Of a DNA stretch of 64,000 nucleotides, positions 55,884-64,000 are shown one piece after another. The notes below the pieces were generated by a model that saw nothing but the letters and a program-made list of their open reading frames with translations, searched no databases and had not been told where the DNA came from. This DNA comes from Seminavis robusta (lineage: Eukaryota; Bacillariophyta; Bacillariophyceae; Naviculales; Naviculaceae): the NCBI GenBank assembly GCA_903772945.1, contig CAICTM010000438.1:1-64000 (forward strand), written 5' to 3'. Position 1 is the stretch's first letter. Every line of letters starts with the position of its first letter. Made by a program: the position numbers and the translations under genes.

Positions 55884-56134
55884 CCTTAGACAAAGCTAGC
55901 TATCCAGGCTGAGCGCTTTCCCAATATCTAGTAGTGCAGTCGTTCTGCTAGTCTGGAAGCGTTCGCGCCTCAACCGCACAGGTCCTGAGAATTTAGTAGC
56001 CAAAGCGCGGTCTGAAGAGGATCATTCTTCTAAACGTCAGCTTGTAAACAAGCGGCTTCTCTCATTAACTTCTTTAACTTTGAACATGCGGTACATTTTA
56101 ACAGGGCTGTACAGGTCCAGGATGCTTGCCACGG

Positions 56135-57859
56135 TTACACAGCAATACTGAGGACTGAGGAGACCAGCAAAAATGCCCATGCACCCATAATTGCAAAGGA
56201 AGAACCTTTCGAAACGGCTCCCTGGGCATTGCTGTCTCCACCGGCGTCTTCGGCGGCCGTGTTTGTAGATGCAGCAGACTCTTCCAAGGGTGTGCACTCT
56301 GCTCCTACGGCCACAAAAGGTTCGTCAATTCCATCCCGAACATCACATTCTGGAAGAGATCCAATGGGCTCGCCGTTGAAGACATTGCGAAGCCACTGGC
56401 GAGTGTGAGCCCCCCCTGTGCCACTGTTGCTCGCTGTACCAACAATATCGCAGAAGTCTAGCGCCACCACATCGTACTCTGCCAGACGTTGTTCAAACCA
56501 GGCGGACGGGCCTTTTCCATTTGTATCATAGACTTGCTCATTTTGAACTGCTTTGATTTGATCCAGGACATCCTCCTTTTCCTCATAGATTGTATCCCAG
56601 TCGCTCGTGTAGACCATGACATCTGCTTCCTTGCCCAACTGTAAGTTGTTGTGTTTCGGTAGAAGGTTTGACAATGCCGTGAGATGCTACTGCTCTATGG
56701 ATTCACTCCACTCTGAAACTCTCTGTACTTACTTCCACAAACTGATCATCGTCAAGATACCAGTATCCTCCAATATTTGTGCCAAATTCGTCCGGTCGGG
56801 ACATGATGTGAGCACCGCAGTGACTAGCGTACTCGCAATAATAGGCTGAATCCCAGGTGGGGCATTGGACAACTGCGAAAACAAGCATGATCAATCAGGC
56901 AATGCATCAGGTAGCAAATGTGAGTATCCATTGCTGTTTTTCTTACCAGACCAATTATAACTTTGAAAGTAGGTGGCCCAAAGGACCTTGGGTAGTTCTG
57001 CTCGATCCGCAGACAACGTGGCTGCATTGGAAGCGGAGCAATCAAAGCGTGCCTTGGTGTCAGATGCAATTTGGTTGGACATGCCTTCGAGGTTGAAGAA
57101 TGCAGCGTAGAATCCAATCCAATCAAACGTTGCCACGGTCGTCCTTTCTTGTGTAGCAGATACAATTGCCGAACGATCTCCGCTGGCATCATGGAATGGC
57201 CCTCCCAAGATGATGGCATCACGGTTCTCTTCCAGGAATTGTGCTGTTAAAGTAGCTGTAATGGTGGAATTCCATGGATCATTGGGATCATATACCAAGT
57301 CAACCGAGTTTTCTTCGTTCATCATATGAAGCAAACAAGGTGACGTCACATAAGAGGGATCACCAATGTAGGCAACGATCTGTCGCCGCAATCCTAACAA
57401 CTCCAGGTACGGAATCTGTGTAGTTTGGGTAATGGCCACTCCTCCAGTATGAGGGACACTTAGAACCAAATGATGTTTTCCTGGTTCCAACTCTTTTGCG
57501 GGAATCTGCTCTTGAGTTCCACACATGTACAGCAGATACGTCTTGTTCACCTGATGATTGGTCAAGATCTTGTAATGATTGTGGTAGGTGATAGAGAAGA
57601 GATTAGTAGTGCCATCCAAATCTGCCTTGTCCGCAAAAGCATCTGTCCCCAGATCAGATACCACCTCTGGAGTGTAGTCGGTTACCTCGAACTTGAGACC
57701 TTCAAAGTAGTCGAAGCTAGGGTCGAAGTCATCGGCTGACACACAATCGACTTTGATAGATCCTGTCACGTTCGTGGGTTCAGCTTCGTCAACAACAACT
57801 TGGGCCACAGCAGAAGGGATCAAGGCCAGTAGCACAAATACCAGAGAGCAACGCATCAT
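56135..57859 (-). CDS. CBA1-like cobalamin-binding surface protein, copy A
   Basis: Three exons, 57859-56947, 56872-56733 and 56638-56135, with introns of 74 and 94 bp, give about 518 aa. There is a signal peptide (CSLVFVLLALIPSAVAQ) and a C-terminal hydrophobic tail (FAIMGAWAFLLVSSVLSIAV) after small residues, as in GPI-anchor or tail-anchored proteins. The body resembles BtuF-type periplasmic binding proteins and algal CBA1: FEVTDY...ITYHNHYKIL, YLLYMCGT, ELLGLRRQIVAYIGDPSYV, CPTWDSAYYCEYASHC, FVELGKEADVMVYTS, WFEQRLAEYDVVALDFCDIVG and RQWLRNVF. CBA1 is known from diatoms as a B12-scarcity-induced protein needed for B12 uptake. Tail-to-tail with cobS-cobT and in tandem with copy B. Ligand inferred from family and context. 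Confidence 0.78.
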
Positions 57860-58212
57860 ACCTTTGCCTCTTGAGTGATATTATTGTTGTGCTGGTCCTA
57901 GAGTACTAGCTAGTGCTCGGTATGGACCCACAGCCACACGCGTCAAGTCGAGTCTCGAGATGAGTGTCGCAGGTCGCAGGCCACGAGGTCACCGAAAAAC
58001 GACATAGCATCAGTTCACATGTTAAATCTTTGGTTTATCTCTGAAGGCGATGAACAGATCCAGATCCTCTTCATAAAAACTCGGAGCTTCTTTTTACTAA
58101 CTTCTACTAGCTAGCTAGCTAGTACCGGTACTGTTATTACTCCAGCACTTTGAACACGCAGTACCCATTGACAGAGCTGTAGAGGTCCACGATGCTTGTC
58201 ATGGTTACATGG
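57860..58212. other. Intergenic between the two CBA1-like copies
   Basis: This 353-bp stretch holds CTAGCTAGCTAGCTAG-type repeats and TACCGGTACTG near 58105-58130. I see no copy of the AAGCACGT-N2-TTCG motif here. Confidence 0.45.
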
Positions 58213-59988
58213 TTACATAGCGATACTGAGGACTGAGGAGATCAGTACAAACACCCAGGCCCCAGCAAACGCAAGAGAAAAACCTTTTGAAGCGGCTCCC
58301 AGAGCATCGCTGTTGCCTCCACCGCTGACATCGTTGTTGTCTTCACCACTGACTTCCCTGTTGTCGTCTGCAGCCGTGTTTGTAGATGCAGAAGCTTCTT
58401 CCAAAGGCGAGCATGCTGCTCCAATGGCAACATACGGTTCGTCAATATCATCGGGAACATTGCATGCTGGAAGAGATCCCATGGGCTCCTTCAAGACATT
58501 GCGAAGCCATCGGCGAGTATGAGCTTCCCCAGTGCCAGTGTTGCTCGCTGTACCAACAACATCACAGAAGTCTAGCGCCACGACATCGTACTCTGCGAGA
58601 CGTTGTTCATGCCAGGTGTGTTGACCCTGTCCATATGTATCATAGAATTGCTCATTTTGGACCGCCTTTAATTGATCCAGGGCTTCCTTCTTTTGCTCAT
58701 AGATTTTGTCCCCAAGGCTCGCCAAGATGAAAATGTCCGCATCCTTGCCCAACTGCAGTTATTGTGTTTTGGGAGAAGGTTTGAGGGTGGTATGAGATAC
58801 TGCTGCTCTTTTAATTCGACTCACTCCACTCTGGAAATCTCTGCACTTACTTCCACAAACTGCTCATCGTTAAGATACCAGTATCCATTAACAGTTTGAC
58901 CATATCCTTCTGGCCGTGAGATGATTTCCGCACCACAGTGGCTAGCATACTCGCAATAGTAGGCTGAATCCCAGGTGGGGCATTGGACAACTGCAAAAAC
59001 AAAAAGATCAATGAGCAAAGATATTTGCAAACAGGCTGTGGTGGCCATTAGGTAGCACTTGTGAGTGTCCGATGCTGTTTATCTTACCAGACCAATTATA
59101 ACTTTGGTAGTAGGTGGCCCAAAGGACCTTGGGTTGTTCTTCTCGATTCGCAGACAAAGTGGCGGCATTGGAAGCGGAGCAATCAAAGCGCGCCTTGGTG
59201 TCGGCTGCAATTTGGTTGGACATGCTTTCAAGATTGAAGAATGCAGCATAGAATCCAATCCAATCAAATGTAGCCACGGTTGTCCTTTCTTGGGTGGCAA
59301 GTACAATTACCGAACGATCCCCATCGGGATCATGGAATGGTCCTCCCAAAACGATGGCATCAGGGTGCTCTTCCAAGAACTCTGCTTGTAAAGCAGCCGT
59401 AGAGGTGGAATTCCATGGATCATCGCGATCATATACCAACTCAACAGAGTTTTCTTCGTTAATCAAATGAAGCAAACAAGGTGACGTAATATACTGGGGG
59501 TCACCAATGTAGGCAATGATCTCTCGCCGCAATCCCAACAGCTCCATGTATGGAATCTGTGTAGTTTGTGTAATGGCCACTCCTCCAGTATGAGGGATAC
59601 TTAGAACCAAATGATGCTTTCCTGCTTCCAACTCTTCAGTTGGAATCTGCTCTTGAGTTCCACACATGTACAGCAGATACGTCTTGTTCATCTGATGATT
59701 GGTCAAGATCTTGTAATGATTGTGGTAGGTGATAGAGAAGAGATCAGTAGTGCCATCCAAATTCACCTTATTGTCCTCAAAGGCATCTGTTCCCAGGTCA
59801 GACACCAACTCTGGAGTGTAGTCGGTTACTGCATACTTGAGACCTTCGAAGTAGTCGAAGTTAGGGTCAAAGGCATCGGCCTCAACACAATCGGTTGTGA
59901 TATTGGTTTCAGCTTCATCAACAACAACTTGGGCCGCAACAGAAGGGACCAAGGCCAGTAGCACAGATGATAAGAGAGAGCAACGCAT
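58213..59988 (-). CDS. CBA1-like cobalamin-binding surface protein, copy B
   Basis: Three exons, 59988-59088, 58990-58851 and 58752-58213, with introns of 97 and 98 bp in exactly the same places and phases as copy A, give about 526 aa. Signal peptide (LLSSVLLALVPSVAAQ) and C-terminal hydrophobic tail (LAFAGAWVFVLISSVLSIAM) match copy A. The binding-protein body is very similar: ITYHNHYKIL, YLLYMCGTQEQIP, LLGLRREIIAYIGDPQY, CPTWDSAYYCEYASHCG, LGKDADIFI, WHEQRLAEYDVVALDFCDVVG and RRWLRNV. It differs in a longer Asp/Asn/Gly-rich stalk before the tail. Two AAGCACGT-N2-TTCG elements lie about 175-225 bp upstream of its ATG. Likely binds cobalamin or related corrinoids outside the cell. Confidence 0.78.
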
Positions 59989-61266
59989 CCTACCTTTCGT
60001 CTTTTTCTCCTTGTAATCCGGATTTGTGAGGTTGTCTCGTTGTCACACTGGTGCAAAGATTCGAATGATCAATCAGTTGCAAAGAATCGAAGGATCAATC
60101 GGTAAAAGCAAAGGAGTGGCCCGGATCTTTTGCTTTGAGTGGTCGACGTCGGAACCCCCGCGAAGCACGTTTTTCGCGAGGTCAATGAAGTCGGAGCGGA
60201 AGCACGTGTTTCGTGAAGGCCAACTGAAGTCCCGAGCGAGATTGAAAGTTTTCGGAAGTTTTGCAACTTAATTTTTGACTTCGGGGTCGGGGGTCTGCTG
60301 CATTCTGACTGTGGTTGTGCAGGGAAAGCTACACATCGGCGCACAGCTTTGGAACAACATGTTCGGCACGTTTGTATCATTCAGCATTATCCATGGGTCC
60401 CTGAGTTGACCCTGATAACTAGCTAGTACAAGGACTCCGTCAAAGCAATTAATACGAAGACACTGGGGGTTCGACGCTGCCTCGGTTTCAAACAGAAGCA
60501 AGGTGGTGGGAGTAGGTCCTGGTTTCACCTCTTCAGTGGTAGGTCTGCATCTAGCTAGTCCGCAAGAGAGAATTGGATTAAGTTCTAGTAAGTTTGGATT
60601 ATTTTCATTCATACCGTAGCATATCAATCATTGCACCTCCCAGCGCTTGCACTAGGTTGTTGCTTGTTGCTGCCCGAGCAGGAAGTACCAGGTACCGGTA
60701 CGTAACATGTCGCTACAACCCTGCAGCCAACACGACTTTGACTTTGGATGGGAGGAAAGCAACCCGTGCTATTATACCGGCACATACCACCGAATCATGG
60801 TACCACCGTGACAAGTGGAGACCTTGAGGTTCATCCAAATAATTTTAAGCTCGTGCCTTGTGGTCAAGTTTCCCAGGATCTTCGAAACACATGAGATCCA
60901 ATGTTCCAGTTCACGCAAGGAAAACAACAAAGACACTTTGTTAATGCCCAAGCTCCCGTATCTCGCATCAAATGAAACGAGAGTTCTCGCTGTACGTTTT
61001 GCCAGGCACCAAATCGTACCGTAACACGTATTTCCATCATTAGATTTCTCGAGCTCCCTGGTTGTGGCTGTGCCCATTTTTCTTTGCGCAGGACTGTACT
61101 ATTGTAGCGGCGGGCTGCCCTGCATTGAGTGGGACCCTGAAGCACCCAGCCCTCCACAGTTGTATATCCAGTAACCATCAGTCCACTGAAGTCTCAACGT
61201 CTGAAGCTATCTTGGTGGAAGGCTCACAATATCACAAAATTCAGAATTTGCTTGAAAATCTACGCA
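59989..61266. other. Intergenic
   Basis: The left part is the 5' region of CBA1-like copy B with the repeated motif described at 60163-60213. The right part has a GTACCGGTACG palindrome (about 60690) and no supported gene. Confidence 0.4.
60163..60213. promoter_or_regulatory. Two AAGCACGT-N2-TTCG elements upstream of CBA1-like copy B
   Basis: Copies at 60163-60176 and 60200-60213 lie within a roughly 35-bp imperfect tandem repeat ending in GAAGTC. The same 14-bp pattern is found twice in the cobU/cobS-cobT promoter. A regulatory role is inferred from sharing alone. Confidence 0.45.
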
Positions 61267-62217
61267 ATGATTGACGACAAGCCCCAAAGCGACGCAGCAG
61301 TCGTCGTTGACAGCCACGTTTCCAAGGTTGTGGATCCAGAGTCCGATCTGGATTTGGAGAGCACGCCGCAGCTCGAAGAAGATGCCGGACCAGGTAGTTG
61401 TAGAACTCGCTGCTGTACCGAATGGGGTTCTGCCTACTATCCTGGATGGTTCAGCATTCACGAAGGCCAGAAGACTGTGGATGTACCCGCATCCTTTGGT
61501 CCCACGTTGGTGGGCTCGGGTCATCAATATTTGTTTCTTTGGTTTGACCTGTTGCGTGTTGCTTCGAAAGTTTCTCACAGTGACACTGCTGCCTTCTTCT
61601 TGGCTTACTTGACGCACTGGGGTATGATCATTGCCAGCCTCTATTTCCTGATGTCCTTCATCAACAGCATCATGCCTCCCAAACAACCTTCCAATCATTC
61701 CGATTCCGTTTCTCTCTGGGTTAAGATCAGCTGGATAATGTTTGAAGTTGCTGCAAACCTGACCTTCCTGGTGACGCTGATGTGGTGGAGCTTCCAGTAC
61801 AAACCCGGCGATACGGAGGTGACATTCGAACGCGTCTACATGCACGGTGTGGTCATGGTCTTTGTATGGGTCGAAGGATTGGTCATCAACCGCACCCCCG
61901 TTCGATTGAAGCATCTACCCCTGTACATGCTTATAGCCGGGATATATGAAGCATGGCTTGTGATTCATCAACTGGCAACGGATATTGGTGACCCCACCCG
62001 ATCTGACAATGATCCTACTACCGACGATGACCTGCTCTATACAGCTATCAACTTTGAAGATACGCCTGTGCACTCTTCCATTCTCATGGCTATGGTTCTC
62101 TTTCTCTTTGTGCCATTGGTTCATTGCCTCTTATGGGCGGCATCCGTGTGGAGTTGCCCGTGCAGCTACAGCGGACTGAACAGGAGATACATCTCGGTCA
62201 ATTCGGGCTCAGATTAG
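61267..62217 (+). CDS. Rolling-stone/AIG1-like multi-pass membrane protein
   Basis: Single exon, about 316 aa from the ATG at 61267 (MIDDKPQSD); five upstream codons are open but lack an ATG. A short acidic N-terminus with a CRTRCC cluster is followed by about six hydrophobic segments. The core shares landmarks with the 29273-30982 protein: WVKISWIMFEVAANL, MHGVVMVFVWVEGLVINRTPVRLKH, YTAINFED and a last hydrophobic segment followed by WSCPCSYSG. It lacks the long disordered tails of its relative. The family includes Rolling-stone and AIG1-type membrane proteins. Substrate and cellular membrane unknown. Confidence 0.7.
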   Translation: MIDDKPQSDAAVVVDSHVSKVVDPESDLDLESTPQLEEDAGPGSCRTRCCTEWGSAYYPGWFSIHEGQKTVDVPASFGPTLVGSGHQYLFLWFDLLRVASKVSHSDTAAFFLAYLTHWGMIIASLYFLMSFINSIMPPKQPSNHSDSVSLWVKISWIMFEVAANLTFLVTLMWWSFQYKPGDTEVTFERVYMHGVVMVFVWVEGLVINRTPVRLKHLPLYMLIAGIYEAWLVIHQLATDIGDPTRSDNDPTTDDDLLYTAINFEDTPVHSSILMAMVLFLFVPLVHCLLWAASVWSCPCSYSGLNRRYISVNSGSD

Positions 62218-63245
62218 AAGGCACTATCTCCTGGTGGCGACACAGCAGAGTCTGTAACAGGGACAGTGGACAACATCAACGCGTATGATGTATAAGCCAG
62301 CCCAAAGACAGATGTGGCTTCAAATCTCTTTTGGGCTATTGATGAACACAGGCATTACTTTGTAGCGCATACCGTCGGTGCATATTGTAGACAGTAAATC
62401 TAGCTAGATACAACAACGACAGAAGTAGCATTGCAAAGCTACCATTGGTACAGTAGGATGGGCATTGTACTACTAGAGGTTTCCATACCATAGCTACATG
62501 TTCCTCAGAGGCAATACAGTACTAGCTAGTAACTTCAACCTCTGTTTGATAATCGTTGAGACATGCTGGGTGTTTTCATGAAGGACAGCAGAATTGCAGA
62601 ATTGCAGTGAAGCATTGCAGTTCTTTCTTGGCTTGTCTCACGTCTCACGCTCTCTTTGGGATAACTTGACTGTGAGTGCACGTGCAAAAAGCCTTGATCC
62701 CTTTCCAATTGGAGCCATGATGGCTCCTCTTCTGTATTGGGACACCTTTCGTCCCGACAATCCATGATATTGATGTGATTTTGCTTATGCGCCCAGCACC
62801 CCGGCAGTCGATTGTTCGACATGGTGAGGCTCATCTTCAACATTCCCAAAATCTTACCAGCTTGACGGGCTTTTAGAAGCCGTTTCAAAGAAGACTTCGA
62901 GTCATTCAAGGATTCAAGGCTCCCTCAATGTCCGAGGTCGTGTCTACCTTTTAATAGTACTACACGTGTACCATAAGTAGGATAGATTGTACTTAGGGGA
63001 CGACTTTCGGATGGAGAGGTCAAAGGTCATCATCCAATGCCCCTACTCCGGTACAGTCCAGGGCTGCTGGGCTGCACACTTTTTCGCTTTTTCCTCTTTC
63101 TAATCATCTATGATATCTTCCACACACACATCCACTCGCTCCTCTACCTCTTTCATTGTCTCTCTTCGGCGCATAATTGTATAATCGAATCTACCTGGAG
63201 GTAAAGTTGCAAAGAACACCCGTCCTTTTCTAGAGAGCCTCTTCC
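62218..63245. other. Intergenic
   Basis: No gene is seen; the minus-strand open stretch at 62535-62909 has no family features. The final ~150 bp are probably the leader of the gene starting at 63246. Confidence 0.4.
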
Positions 63246-64000
63246 ATGGCTCTCCCTGAAACGCACCCTGCGGATGCTTCATTGTTTTCTAGCAATGACC
63301 CACCTCTCAATCTACCTCCTTCCGACAACAACATCGACGACAGCGACAGCTTTGATGATGAGGACCCTGAGAATGAGACGCACTATACTGTCGACAATGA
63401 GGGCAAGACAGGCTTGGAGGAACAACAGCAACAAAAGAAGGAAATTGCCAAGGATGAAACCCGGATGGTTGGAAGGATGCGATTGATCTTGTTGCTGGTT
63501 TTGGTAGCTTGTGTCATTGTAGTTTCTCTAGCAGTCAACTTTTATGTCAAGAATGAAGAAAACAGCGACTTCGAAACCGAATTCTTCAGTGATGCCAACA
63601 AGTAAGTGCAGGAAGAAACACGTTATATGAAGCTCTCTCTGTATGTTAGCATTGGCCTCATTCATTCATCCATACTCACGCTTTGCTTCCATTCTCCCCC
63701 GTAGGGTCATTGAAGGGATTAGCGGTAGTTTGGATATCACCCTTGGTGCCGTTGACGCTTATGCCAGCAAGATGGTGGGTTTAACGAAAGTTGACAATGG
63801 AGGAGACGTTTCCGAAACGACAATCGTTGACAACGTCAATGCCAACACTACTAGTACTAGTAGTGCAATTCCCACCAGCTTCCCATCCCGATTCCCCTTT
63901 GTCACAGTACCTGGCTTTGGTGTCCAGGCAGCCAAGATGATCAAACTCAGCAGGGCGGCGCAATTCATCGTTGCCTTGATTGTCACTGCGCAAGACAGAG
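63246..64000 (+). CDS. Receptor-type nucleotide cyclase-like membrane protein, N-terminal part (runs off the window)
   Basis: Exon 1 is 63246-63601 and exon 2 runs from 63705 to beyond the right edge, with a 103-bp GT-AG intron that completes a Lys codon. The visible 217 residues have an acidic cytosolic N-terminus (DDSDSFDDEDPENE), a membrane segment near 80-98 (LILLLVLVACVIVVSLAVNF) and the start of an extracellular domain (DITLGAVDAYASKMV, FPFVTVPGFGVQAAKM). In diatoms this arrangement, with the FPFVTxPxF wording, is typical of receptor-type adenylate/guanylate cyclases, often with an attached phosphodiesterase. The catalytic part is outside the window, so the assignment is provisional. 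Confidence 0.6.

Noticed and set aside
1-64000. CRISPR arrays, rRNA and tRNA genes
   Set aside because: No regularly spaced identical repeats with unique spacers and no rRNA or tRNA signatures were recognised by eye; a covariance-model scan for tRNA would be decisive.

Overview
This is nuclear DNA from a eukaryotic microalga, most likely a pennate diatom. The evidence is intron-poor genes with short GT-AG introns (74-239 bp), large leucine-rich-repeat membrane proteins with a disordered cytosolic N-terminus, trypsin-like proteases carrying 'DSEGDGxCC' modules, a plastid-type CtpA protease, a CBA1-like cobalamin-binding gene pair, and the start of what looks like a diatom receptor-type nucleotide cyclase. 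Intergenic DNA is rich in TAGCTAGC and TACCGGTA palindromes. Seminavis or a relative is possible, but species cannot be settled from the sequence alone.

Layout: 1-4.2 kb holds decayed Ty3/gypsy LTR-retrotransposon remains, one copy on the minus strand and the 3' end of a second copy on the plus strand, so two LTRs of one family face each other inverted. 5-6.3 kb is an unknown protein. 7.6-11.2 kb is a very disordered SPNNSFRG-repeat protein with a C-terminal zinc-ribbon-like domain. 12.8-15.2 kb and 24.0-25.8 kb are two secreted S1 proteases. Between them lie an unknown protein (16.1-17.0 kb), CtpA (18.4-19.9 kb) and a tandem pair of class II aldolase/adducin-like proteins (21.0-23.1 kb). 27.1-28.4 kb is a Hedgehog-type Hint-domain membrane protein. 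29.3-31.0 kb and 61.3-62.2 kb are two members of a Rolling-stone-like multi-pass membrane family. 32.6-33.4 kb is a probable pseudogene, 33.6-35.8 kb a HECT E3 ligase with a small second exon carrying the catalytic Cys, 36.7-39.1 kb and 44.3-46.3 kb two LRR membrane proteins, 39.9-43.5 kb CstF-77/Rna14, and 47.7-49.5 kb a Ser/Thr kinase. The right edge cuts a receptor-type cyclase-like gene.

The highlight is 51.7-60.0 kb, a compact vitamin B12 locus. It contains a CobU-type cobinamide kinase/guanylyltransferase with an extra C-terminal domain, a divergently transcribed CobS-CobT fusion, and two tandem CBA1-like (BtuF-like, probably GPI- or membrane-anchored) cobalamin-capture proteins. CobU and CobS together with CobT would rebuild the lower nucleotide loop of a corrinoid, while CBA1 proteins would bring corrinoids to the cell. 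A shared motif, AAGCACGT-N2-TTCG, occurs twice upstream of cobS-cobT and twice upstream of the distal CBA1-like gene, with related inverted copies on the cobU side. This suggests a common regulatory element for B12 scavenging and remodelling genes.
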